Source: JAJPJX01 sp964568355 (GTDB lineage Bacteria > Acidobacteriota > Terriglobia > Bryobacterales > Bryobacteraceae). Taken from it: a DNA stretch of 5,097 nucleotides. The position numbers and the translations under genes were made by a program. The notes beneath the pieces were generated by a model. It was not told the DNA's origin. It made no database searches and saw nothing but the letters and a program-made list of their open reading frames with translations. The stretch lies in NCBI GenBank assembly GCA_964568355.1, contig CAZMRK010000038.1, forward strand, positions 1-5,097, in the 5' to 3' direction. Numbering within the stretch: position 1 is the first letter of the stretch; the number at the start of each line of letters is the position of its first letter. Of this stretch, positions 1 through 5,097 are shown piece after piece.

Positions 1-30
1 ACCGGAGAAACCGGGAGACACGGGGAGCAA

Positions 31-90
31 ATACCAGACAGCGACAGTCCCCAAGGGACTACCTGAGCATACCGGGGAAAGCGATGTCCC
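31..90. repeat. Degenerate direct repeat, two copies about 38 bases apart
   Basis: The segments 31-51 and 69-90 share the same ordered blocks: ATACC, then AGCGA, then GTCCC, with differing bases between them. The second copy spans the ATG at 84. The first copy runs directly into the hairpin at 46-60. This could be a decayed intergenic repeat or a pair of protein-binding sites. Only these two degenerate copies are visible, so chance similarity remains possible. Confidence 0.3.
46..60. repeat. Short hairpin AGTCCC-CAA-GGGACT
   Basis: AGTCCC at 46-51 pairs perfectly with GGGACT at 55-60 across a CAA loop. No T-run follows on the + strand, so it is not a standard intrinsic terminator for a gene entering from the left. 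The GACAGTCCC...GGGACT style resembles the palindromes of REP elements linked to RAYT transposases, but the right arm diverges after GGGACT and no other copy is visible in this window. Confidence 0.35.
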
Positions 91-145
91 ACAATAAACA
101 AAAGCGACTATGCGCCGCACCTATCGGAGTTCGAGCCCGCAGGTG

Positions 146-151
146 TAGAAT
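146..151 (+). promoter_or_regulatory. Possible -10 element (TAGAAT) for a leaderless DUF362 transcript
   Basis: TAGAAT at 146-151 is one mismatch from TATAAT. A transcript starting about 7 bases beyond it would begin at or beside the ATG at 159, giving a leaderless message. I could not find a good -35 element at 16-18 bases upstream, so support is weak. The alternative is ordinary initiation using the AGGTG at 141-145, 13 bases from the ATG. Confidence 0.22.
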
Positions 152-158
152 ATGCAGC

Positions 159-1259
159 ATGTTACGCAGAGACTTCCTTTCCGCGGGACTTTTTCTCGGC
201 TCCGGACTGACCAGCTATTCGCAGGCGCGCGCCGCCACCAGCGACAAGCTGGGAATTCCGGGACCCTATCCGGGCCGCGTGGTGGCGGTGGAACACCCTG
301 GATCGATCGTTTCCGGCATCTATCAGGCCAAACCGGTCGAAGACATGATGGACAAGGGAATGCGCGAGTTGACCGGCGCGCCCCACTGGGTGGATGCGTG
401 GAGGGTCTTTGCGGAGCCGGGCGATGTGGTGGGTATCAAAGTCAGCCCGGTAGGCGGCAAGAAGCTCTGTTCCGACGCCACAGTGCTGAACCGGGTGATC
501 GACGGCTTGCAGCAGGCCGGCGTGCGTCCGCGCGATATCGTGGTATTTAACCGCTATCGCGACGAAATGCTGGCGTGCGGCTTCCAGAAATGGATTCCGC
601 CAGGGGTGCGGATTACCTGGGCGGTCCCGAGATATGAGGAGGTCCAGTTGGGGATGGACGGCTACGATCCGGACGTCTACATGGACATGGCGCTGATCAA
701 GCCGGGCCAGGATATCAAGGACGATCATTTCCGCAGATCCTACGCCGTGCAAATCTTGACTAAGCAGATCAACAAGATGATCAACCTGCCGGTGCTCAAG
801 CATCACCAGTCGGCCGGGGTGACGATCGCACTCAAGAACATGTCGCACGGGCTGGTGAACAACGTCAATCGCAGCCACTCCACGCCGACCTTGAACGCCT
901 GCGGCATGTTCATTCCCGCAGTGGTCAATCTTCCGGTGATCCGGCAGAAGGCGATCCTGCATATCTGCGATGGCGTGAAGGCTTCGTACCATGGCGGGCC
1001 GGGCGGCAATCCGAAATACATCTGGGAACACAAGACGATGTATTTCGCGACCGATCCGGTGGCGATGGACAAGATCGGATTGAAGGCGGTCGATGCCAAG
1101 CGAGTGGAAAGCGGCATGACCACCATAGCCCTTTCCAAGCCGGACAAGGACAGTCATTTTCTGAACTGCCAGGTGGAACATATCGAAATCGCGGGCGCGC
1201 TGGGGTTGGGCGAGTTCGACGATAAGAAGATTGACGTCAAGAGCTTCCGGCTAGCCTGA
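159..1259 (+). CDS. Tat-exported DUF362 domain-containing protein
   Basis: A 366-residue protein of the DUF362 family (PF04015), whose biochemical function is not established. From the ATG at 159 it begins MLRRDFLSAG, a twin-arginine motif (R3-R4) followed by a hydrophobic stretch and an ARA site at residues 23-25. This indicates Tat export of a folded protein and cleavage before ATSDKLG. Family-like blocks follow: GDVVGIKVSPVGG near 88-100, LPVLKHHQSAGVTIALKNM near 210-228, a DGVKASYHGGPGGNP block near 271-285, and ATDPVAMDKIG near 297-307. No ferredoxin-like CxxCxxC cluster, as found at the C-terminus of some DUF362 proteins, is present. An upstream in-frame ATG at 84 would add 25 residues before the Tat motif, which is unlikely. 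The gene appears monocistronic, with rpsT 72 bases downstream behind its own probable promoter. Family assignment is confident; the substrate, cofactor and role are unknown. Confidence 0.85.
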   Translation: MLRRDFLSAGLFLGSGLTSYSQARAATSDKLGIPGPYPGRVVAVEHPGSIVSGIYQAKPVEDMMDKGMRELTGAPHWVDAWRVFAEPGDVVGIKVSPVGGKKLCSDATVLNRVIDGLQQAGVRPRDIVVFNRYRDEMLACGFQKWIPPGVRITWAVPRYEEVQLGMDGYDPDVYMDMALIKPGQDIKDDHFRRSYAVQILTKQINKMINLPVLKHHQSAGVTIALKNMSHGLVNNVNRSHSTPTLNACGMFIPAVVNLPVIRQKAILHICDGVKASYHGGPGGNPKYIWEHKTMYFATDPVAMDKIGLKAVDAKRVESGMTTIALSKPDKDSHFLNCQVEHIEIAGALGLGEFDDKKIDVKSFRLA

Positions 1260-1261
1260 AG

Positions 1262-1291
1262 TTGCTCCCGCCGGTCCGGCTGCGGTATCCT
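1262..1291 (+). promoter_or_regulatory. Probable sigma-70-type promoter of rpsT
   Basis: TTGCTC at 1262-1267 and TATCCT at 1286-1291 are separated by 18 bases, resembling -35 and -10 hexamers. Transcription would start near 1298, giving a leader of about 33 bases before rpsT. The spacer contains the perfect inverted repeat GCCGGTCCGGC at 1270-1280, which could be an operator or a leftover of a DUF362 terminator stem. The position just after the DUF362 stop and before a ribosomal protein gene supports a promoter here, but the hexamers are imperfect. Confidence 0.42.
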
Positions 1292-1310
1292 GGAAGTCTC
1301 GAATTTTGTG

Positions 1311-1316
1311 TAAGGA
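1311..1316 (+). promoter_or_regulatory. Candidate ribosome binding site of rpsT
   Basis: TAAGGA at 1311-1316 is the only Shine-Dalgarno-like sequence before the rpsT ATG. It ends 15 bases ahead of the start codon, longer than the usual 5-9 bases, so it may act weakly. Confidence 0.4.
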
Positions 1317-1331
1317 TCAGAATTAGTTTCG

Positions 1332-1601
1332 ATGGCAAATACTTTTTCCGCAATCAAGCGGGTGCGACAGGATGAACGGCGGACGGCTTATAACCGGCAG
1401 AGCAAGACCCGGCTGCGCCATCAGATTCGCGCTATGCGGCGGGTGATTGCGTCCAAGGACGCCAATGCCGCGCTGGGGCTGCTGTCCAAGACGTTTTCGA
1501 TTATCGACCGCTCCGCCAAGATCGGCATCATCAAAAAGAACACCGCCGCCCGTTACAAGTCCAAGCTGCACCTGCGGGTGAAAGCTCTGCAGACTGCATA
1601 G
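1332..1601 (+). CDS. rpsT: 30S ribosomal protein S20
   Basis: An 89-residue, strongly basic protein matching bacterial S20 (bS20) in length and pattern. It starts MANTFSAIKRVRQDERR, like the family's MANxxSAxKRxRQxxKR. It continues with NRQSKTRLR, and near residues 64-78 carries the signature region AKIGIIKKNTAARYKSKL, the most conserved S20 segment. S20 is a primary 16S rRNA-binding protein of the small subunit, forming a long helical bundle at the bottom of the 30S body. Start choice is certain because MAN is the family N-terminus. The gene has its own likely promoter and converges on holA with a 4-base gap. No terminator hairpin with a T-run is seen at its 3' end, so transcripts may run into the antisense of holA. 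Confidence 0.97.
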   Translation: MANTFSAIKRVRQDERRTAYNRQSKTRLRHQIRAMRRVIASKDANAALGLLSKTFSIIDRSAKIGIIKKNTAARYKSKLHLRVKALQTA

Positions 1602-1605
1602 GGCG

Positions 1606-2676
1606 CTAAGCGGTCACTCGTAGAATAAACTTTTCCACCACGATCCGGTCATCCGGCCGGGCATCGCGCAGCCCTCTATCTGCTTCAAAAGTCGAGAGAA
1701 CGGCTCGTTCCAGTTGTTCCTTGGAAAAGCGGGCTACGGTCTGATAAACCTGTTCCGCGCGCGACTGCCACATGGCCACGCCCATGCGGCTGAAGTGCCC
1801 CTGCACCTGCTGCGGGCTGCGCAATCCCGCTTCTTTCGCTACCAGGGCCATGCGGAACTGGGTGGAGAGGAAGGCCAGCGCCAGGGGCAGGTACTCCCCT
1901 TCTCTCGTCAAGGTGTCAAGAATTTCCAGGGAGCGCACGCGGTCGCGCCGTCCCAGGGCTGCGACCAACGCAAAGATGGTGCTGGTGCGGGCATCCGGAA
2001 CCAGGGCGGCGATGTCGTCCACGGTGACGCTGCGAGTTCCGTGAGCGAACAGGGTCATCTTTTCGATCTCCACGGCAATGCGCTGCAAGTCTCCGCCTAA
2101 GGCTTCTACCAGCAGTTCCAGGGCAGCTGGGTCGATGGCCAGGCTCGCGCGGCGAACCATCGCCTGCGCTTCGGACCGGGCTTCATCAACAGAGGGACGC
2201 TTCAACTCGACCGCCTCCGTAACGGCGGCGTAGAACTTGCGCACGCGGTCCAGCTTCTTTTTGTCTTCGCCTTCGAAATCGTAGCGGGTGGCTTCGAAGA
2301 CCAGGACCACATCTGGAGAGGGATCCCGCAGGTAAGCGGCCAGCAGATCCGCGGAAGCCGGCGTAGAGGGACCTTCTTCGCCCTCCTCGTCTTCAGCCGC
2401 GCGGCCGCGCGGCAGGGCCGCTTCCGCGTGGGAGACCAGAATCAGGCGCCGGGCGGCGAACAGCGACAGGGCGCGGGCGTCATCGATGACTTCGGCCAGG
2501 GCGTTCTCTTGCAGGTCGTAGCGCGTGATACCTTCCTCGCGGCTGGTTTCTCCCAGGGTGGCGCGCGTGAGAGCCTCCCGCAGGCGGCGCAGTTCGTAGG
2601 CTTCCGTTCCCAGGAGAAGGTAAGCTGGAGCGAGTTCCTGACGCTTGAGCCGGGCTAGCAGTTGAGCGGGAGTCAT
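1606..2676 (-). CDS. holA: DNA polymerase III subunit delta
   Basis: A 356-residue HolA homologue, close to the family's usual length of about 330-350. Delta is the clamp-loader subunit that opens the beta sliding clamp. Recognisable segments include APAYLLLGTEAYELRRL (16-32), which takes the place of a P-loop but lacks GKT, as expected because delta does not bind ATP. Others are ALSLFAARRLILV (69-81), LLAAYLRDPSPDVVLVFEA (111-129), and ALELLVEALGGDLQRIAVEIEKM (185-207), the typical GxDLxxLxxEIEKL region. The C-terminal collar domain runs from about 235 to the end. An acidic, proline-containing insert (AEDEEGEEGPSTP, 94-106) separates a strand from the following helix. The ATG lies 7 bases after the lptE stop with no close Shine-Dalgarno; GGAG lies about 20 bases upstream inside lptE, so translational coupling is likely. 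It is the last gene of the minus-strand unit. Confidence 0.95.
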   Translation of the reverse strand: MTPAQLLARLKRQELAPAYLLLGTEAYELRRLREALTRATLGETSREEGITRYDLQENALAEVIDDARALSLFAARRLILVSHAEAALPRGRAAEDEEGEEGPSTPASADLLAAYLRDPSPDVVLVFEATRYDFEGEDKKKLDRVRKFYAAVTEAVELKRPSVDEARSEAQAMVRRASLAIDPAALELLVEALGGDLQRIAVEIEKMTLFAHGTRSVTVDDIAALVPDARTSTIFALVAALGRRDRVRSLEILDTLTREGEYLPLALAFLSTQFRMALVAKEAGLRSPQQVQGHFSRMGVAMWQSRAEQVYQTVARFSKEQLERAVLSTFEADRGLRDARPDDRIVVEKFILRVTA

Positions 2677-2683
2677 GCGGGGT

Positions 2684-3199
2684 TCAGAAATTCTCCAGAA
2701 TCGCGCTGACCGCGTAGCGAGCGACGTCCTGGCTCAGGCGGGTCAAGGCGGCATCGCTTTCATCGAAATACTTGGTAGGGTCGACGCTGATCTCGTAGCG
2801 CTCCCGGACATCCAGGCGGGGACGGTTGAACAGCAGCTTTCCCGTGGAGCGCTCGGTGAGGCTCATTTGCAGTGTGACGATGACCTGGATGCCGGTGGCG
2901 CGCGACGAAACGGGATCGAAGACCGCCGGGTAGGAGGCGAAATTCAGGACTGCTCCGGAAAGGACGGCATCGGCCTGATTGGGATCCGCGATGATCTGGT
3001 AGCGAGTGCGCGAGATGAATTCGCGGGTGAGATCGGCGGGCAGCCGCTCGGCCAGCTTATAGCGCGTGGTGATATTCGCGAAGGACGGAATGGCGATGAC
3101 CTTGACCTGTTTGGGCAACAGGTTGGCTTTTCCGGAGACGTGATAGCCGCAGCCGGTAGCGGCGGCCAGGAGTACGAGCAGGGGCCCCAGGTTCTTCAT
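2684..3199 (-). CDS. lptE: LPS assembly lipoprotein LptE
   Basis: A 171-residue lipoprotein of the LptE family (COG2980/PF04390), typical in size. LptE is anchored in the inner leaflet of the outer membrane and plugs the LptD barrel that inserts lipopolysaccharide into the outer leaflet. The N-terminus has a short basic start (MKN), a hydrophobic core (LGPLLVLLAAA) and the lipobox ATGC with Cys17 as the lipidated residue, followed by GYHVSGKAN as commonly seen after the LptE cysteine. The body includes VKVIAIPSFANITTRYKLAERLPADLTREF (33-62) and an ADAVLSG block near 76-82, the family's alternating strand-helix pattern. Its ATG overlaps the TGA of the Asd-like gene as ATGA, and there is no clear Shine-Dalgarno, so translation is probably coupled. 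LptD is not in this window. Assignment rests on motif recognition; divergent LptE proteins are low in identity. Confidence 0.88.
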   Translation of the reverse strand: MKNLGPLLVLLAAATGCGYHVSGKANLLPKQVKVIAIPSFANITTRYKLAERLPADLTREFISRTRYQIIADPNQADAVLSGAVLNFASYPAVFDPVSSRATGIQVIVTLQMSLTERSTGKLLFNRPRLDVRERYEISVDPTKYFDESDAALTRLSQDVARYAVSAILENF

Positions 3200-4194
3200 A
3201 GCAGTTGCCGAGCTACGGCGACCGCGTTGTCCGCCGTCAGGCGGAGATTATCGGCCACCATCCAAATCCAGCAGGCCTGCGGCGCGTTGCGGTCGAGCGC
3301 GACGGCGCCGACCGCAATCTCGCCCTGGCCGGCGATTCCCACGTTGTGCGGAGGATCGAGCTCGCTGCCGCGCACATCCATGCCCGCGCTCTGGAGCCGC
3401 GATTCCAGAGCTTCCGTGCCGGGATTGTCTTCGAACTCCACCCAAACCGAAAAGCTGTAGCCGTGAAAGACAGGCGCCTGGATGAGCCGCAGCGAGGGCA
3501 TGGGCGGGCAAGCGCCGGGGACAAACGACAGCAGCGTCGCCAGGTCCCGTTCGATCCGCAATTCCACCTGCTCGAGCGATACCGGCGCATCCTCGCCATA
3601 GCGCGCCAGCAGGTTGAAGCTGAGCTGTTCGGCGAAGATCTCTTTCGGCATGCTCTTGAAAGAGAGCAGGCCCACGGTTTGACGCTGCAACTCATCGATG
3701 CCCCGGGAGCCGCGCTCGCTAGCCGGCTCAAAGACGTGTACCAGAGAGCGCCGGACCGGATATTGCGCCTGGAAAGATTCGAAAAGAGCGGCGATGGCTA
3801 CCGAGGCGGGGTGTGCGATGACATGCACGGCATCCCTGGGAACGGCGTACCCCGGAGGCTCCAGGCGCGGAGCGCGCAGGCGGGCGCGGGGATTGTCTTC
3901 GACGGCGTGGGTCAGGTCGATCAGGTGCGCGCCTATGCCCAGATCGAGGGCGCGGTGCGCGGACTCGGGAGATCCGGCCAGGAAAACCGCCGCGGCGTCC
4001 TGCAGGTTTTCGACATTCAGTCCCCACACCAGGGCCGGTTCGCCGGCCGATTCGGTGAGCTTGCCGGATTCGCTCTCATCTTCAGCGATGAGCTTCAAGT
4101 CGAAGGGGAGGTCGCTTGCGGCGACTAGTTCTCGAACTTCGCGGCCAATCAGGGTTTCGCTGCCGACGACGGCCAGTTTGGGGGCCTCAGCCAA
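3196..4194 (-). CDS. Asd/ArgC-type semialdehyde dehydrogenase-like protein, probably not catalytic
   Basis: A 332-residue protein with aspartate-semialdehyde dehydrogenase architecture: an N-terminal Rossmann segment (LAVVGSETLIGREV, 7-20), a middle region, a dimerisation domain with ELQRQTVGLL (168-177), and the C-terminal WMVADNLR block like the Asd ending. Key residues are altered. The Asd catalytic NPNC reads HPAS (128-131), putting Ser at the cysteine position. The RVPVxxGHS block reads IQAPVFHGYS (238-247), losing the substrate arginine and catalytic histidine. The GATGAVG nucleotide loop reads GSETLIG. It is therefore unlikely to make aspartate semialdehyde and may have a structural, regulatory or different role. 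I start it at TTG (4194) because GGAGG lies 6 bases upstream. An ATG at 4275 would add 27 residues overlapping pssA by 89 bases, with no match to the family. It overlaps pssA by 8 bases and lptE by 4. The frame is intact, so it is not a simple pseudogene. Confidence 0.85.
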   Translation of the reverse strand: MAEAPKLAVVGSETLIGREVRELVAASDLPFDLKLIAEDESESGKLTESAGEPALVWGLNVENLQDAAAVFLAGSPESAHRALDLGIGAHLIDLTHAVEDNPRARLRAPRLEPPGYAVPRDAVHVIAHPASVAIAALFESFQAQYPVRRSLVHVFEPASERGSRGIDELQRQTVGLLSFKSMPKEIFAEQLSFNLLARYGEDAPVSLEQVELRIERDLATLLSFVPGACPPMPSLRLIQAPVFHGYSFSVWVEFEDNPGTEALESRLQSAGMDVRGSELDPPHNVGIAGQGEIAVGAVALDRNAPQACWIWMVADNLRLTADNAVAVARQLL

Positions 4195-5086
4195 TTTGAT
4201 CCTCCGGGATGGGCGTATGAGCCGGGCGGCGTAGATGGCGCCGCAGAATGCCGCCGACGCGGATGGCGATCCCACTGCCCACGTATGTAATCGCCATGGC
4301 GAGCAACACCGGCTGCGAATAATTCCAGATCAGGTAGATGAGGCCGCCGGCCAGGATGATGCTGAGCGGGCTCAGGGGCCGGATCAGGCTGATACCTTTG
4401 AAGCTGTAGTAGCGCCAGGTGCTCACCATGAGGAATCCCAGCAGGACCAGCAGGCAAAGCCAGGCCACGGCCCATGGCCAATACCAGAGCGGCTGTGAGT
4501 TGGCGGCATAGACGACGGCGGCCACCATGCCGGCGGCGGCGGGAATCGGCAGGCCGACGAAGTACTTGCGATCGGGGCGGCCGGGATTCTTGGGAATCGG
4601 GTTCTTCTGCACGTTAAAGCGGGCCAGCCGCACCGCACCGCAGAGGAGAAAGAGGAAAGCGGCGAAATATCCGGCCTGGAACAACTGGTGGCGGAAAAGC
4701 GGGCTCAGGCTTGGATCGAGGAACTGCACGCCCCAGGCGAAGGCCAGCACGGCGGGGGCAATCCCGAAGCTGATGACATCGGCGAGCGAATCCATCTCGC
4801 GGCCGAAGGCGCTGACGGTATTGGTCAGGCGCGCGATCCGCCCGTCAAGTCCGTCGAGCAGGACGGCGATGCCGATGGCTTTCGCGGCGATCTCAAATTG
4901 GGCATCGGCACCGGCGCCGCCGCCGGCAGCGAGAATCGCGGCGCGGAACGAGCGCAGGATGGCGAGATAACCCAGGAAGATATTGCCCGCAGTGAACAGA
5001 GTCGGGAGGGCATAGGCAACTCTCCGGGGACGCCGTTCCGGAGAGTTGGGATCGGTCAGGCGGTTCTTCAGATCCAGTCGATTCAT
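4187..5086 (-). CDS. pssA: CDP-diacylglycerol--serine O-phosphatidyltransferase (phosphatidylserine synthase)
   Basis: A 299-residue integral membrane enzyme of the CDP-alcohol phosphatidyltransferase family. It condenses CDP-diacylglycerol with L-serine to give phosphatidylserine and CMP, the precursor of phosphatidylethanolamine. The family signature DGxxARx8GxxxDxxxD is complete: D81, G82, A85, R86, G95, D99, D103, in DGRIAR...FGREMDSLAD. The first two aspartates normally coordinate the metal and the last acts as base. The YFVGLPIPAAAG segment (175-186) favours serine synthase over phosphatidylglycerophosphate synthase. Hydrophobic segments lie near 24-45, 105-122, 138-155, 176-195, 204-221, 240-257 and 258-275. 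The ATG at 5086 is 11 bases from the window edge and begins a plausible MNRLDLKNRL. It is the first gene seen of the minus-strand unit; the usual partner, phosphatidylserine decarboxylase (psd), may lie just outside. This is the membrane-embedded (Bacillus-like) class, not the phospholipase-D-like PssA of E. coli. Confidence 0.94.
   Translation of the reverse strand: MNRLDLKNRLTDPNSPERRPRRVAYALPTLFTAGNIFLGYLAILRSFRAAILAAGGGAGADAQFEIAAKAIGIAVLLDGLDGRIARLTNTVSAFGREMDSLADVISFGIAPAVLAFAWGVQFLDPSLSPLFRHQLFQAGYFAAFLFLLCGAVRLARFNVQKNPIPKNPGRPDRKYFVGLPIPAAAGMVAAVVYAANSQPLWYWPWAVAWLCLLVLLGFLMVSTWRYYSFKGISLIRPLSPLSIILAGGLIYLIWNYSQPVLLAMAITYVGSGIAIRVGGILRRHLRRPAHTPIPEDQIG
4201..4205 (-). promoter_or_regulatory. 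Shine-Dalgarno site fixing a TTG start for the Asd-like gene
   Basis: On the minus strand GGAGG is followed by the six bases ATCAAA and then TTG at 4194-4192, an ideal spacing. The site lies within the last codons of pssA (Pro-Glu-Asp). The resulting protein begins MAEAPKLAVVG, placing the Rossmann strand at the usual distance from the N-terminus. This is the strongest Shine-Dalgarno in the window and decides the start over the ATG at 4275. Confidence 0.8.
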
Positions 5087-5097
5087 ACCGTTCGTCT

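Larger units (their letters stand above)
1..158. other. Non-coding leader region upstream of the DUF362 gene
   Basis: This stretch holds no convincing gene. Its first 30 bases read as three degenerate 10-base units of the form cCGGrGAnnA, and a similar unit recurs at 71-80. A perfect 6-bp hairpin sits at 46-60 and a degenerate direct repeat at 31-51 and 69-90. An ATG at 84 is in frame with the downstream gene. The 25 residues it would add are rich in Cys and Arg and precede the twin-arginine signal, where a conventional Tat substrate would begin, so I treat 84-158 as untranslated. The region probably holds the promoter of the DUF362 gene. Confidence 0.55.

Noticed and set aside
84..158. N-terminal extension of the DUF362 protein from the ATG at 84
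   Set aside because: The extension precedes a complete Tat signal, has an unusual Cys/Arg-rich composition, and its start codon falls in the degenerate repeat. The ATG at 159 gives a conventional exported protein.
162..1181. A 339-residue open frame antisense to the DUF362 gene
   Set aside because: It lies wholly within a gene with clear family motifs, its product is rich in His, Arg and Asp as shadow frames in high-GC DNA usually are, and I recognise no domain.
1602..1605. A small RNA or terminator between rpsT and holA
   Set aside because: The gap is 4 bases, too short to hold either.
1640..1662. CCGGTCATCCGG near the 3' end of holA as a terminator for rpsT
   Set aside because: The stem is only 4 bp, has no T-run after it, and lies inside the holA coding sequence.
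2675..3460. A 261-residue plus-strand open frame across lptE and the end of the Asd-like gene
   Set aside because: It is a shadow of two well-supported genes, starts inside the holA/lptE junction, and shows no family features.
3205..4128. A 307-residue open frame antisense to the Asd-like gene
   Set aside because: The minus-strand frame has the Asd/ArgC motifs and gene-to-gene coupling. The plus-strand product has no recognisable motif and an Arg/Gly/Ala-biased composition.

Overview
This is a compact, high-GC bacterial chromosome segment with essentially all of its length in conventional genes. Nothing in it looks like a phage, plasmid, transposon, CRISPR array or RNA gene. LptE (an outer-membrane LPS assembly lipoprotein) and a Tat-exported DUF362 protein point to a Gram-negative, diderm organism. 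The combination of a DUF362 Tat protein, rpsT, and a pssA / Asd-like / lptE / holA string is most reminiscent of Acidobacteriota of the Solibacter/Bryobacter type. That placement is an inference from gene content and protein style, not a measured result.

Layout: bases 1-158 are non-coding and carry a small hairpin and degenerate repeats. A DUF362 protein with a twin-arginine signal follows on the + strand (best start at 159, end at 1259). A 72-base gap then holds a likely promoter and Shine-Dalgarno site for rpsT (ribosomal protein S20, 1332-1601, +). From 1606 to 5086 the minus strand carries four tightly packed genes, read from right to left: pssA (phosphatidylserine synthase), a degenerate aspartate-semialdehyde-dehydrogenase-like gene, lptE (LPS assembly lipoprotein) and holA (DNA polymerase III delta subunit). 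Their junctions are an 8-base overlap, a 4-base ATGA overlap and a 7-base gap, so they are very probably co-transcribed and translationally coupled. The promoter and first gene(s) of this unit lie beyond base 5097. rpsT and holA converge with only 4 bases between their stop codons.

How the genes fit together: pssA (inner-membrane phospholipid synthesis) and lptE (outer-membrane LPS insertion) are both envelope-building functions. holA is the clamp-loader subunit for replication, so the unit joins envelope biogenesis with replication. The gene between pssA and lptE keeps the Asd/ArgC architecture but has lost the catalytic cysteine, the substrate arginine and the catalytic histidine at the positions I can align by eye. 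It is therefore probably not an active aspartate-semialdehyde dehydrogenase and is the most interesting item here. I see no clear evidence of a wholly novel multi-gene system.
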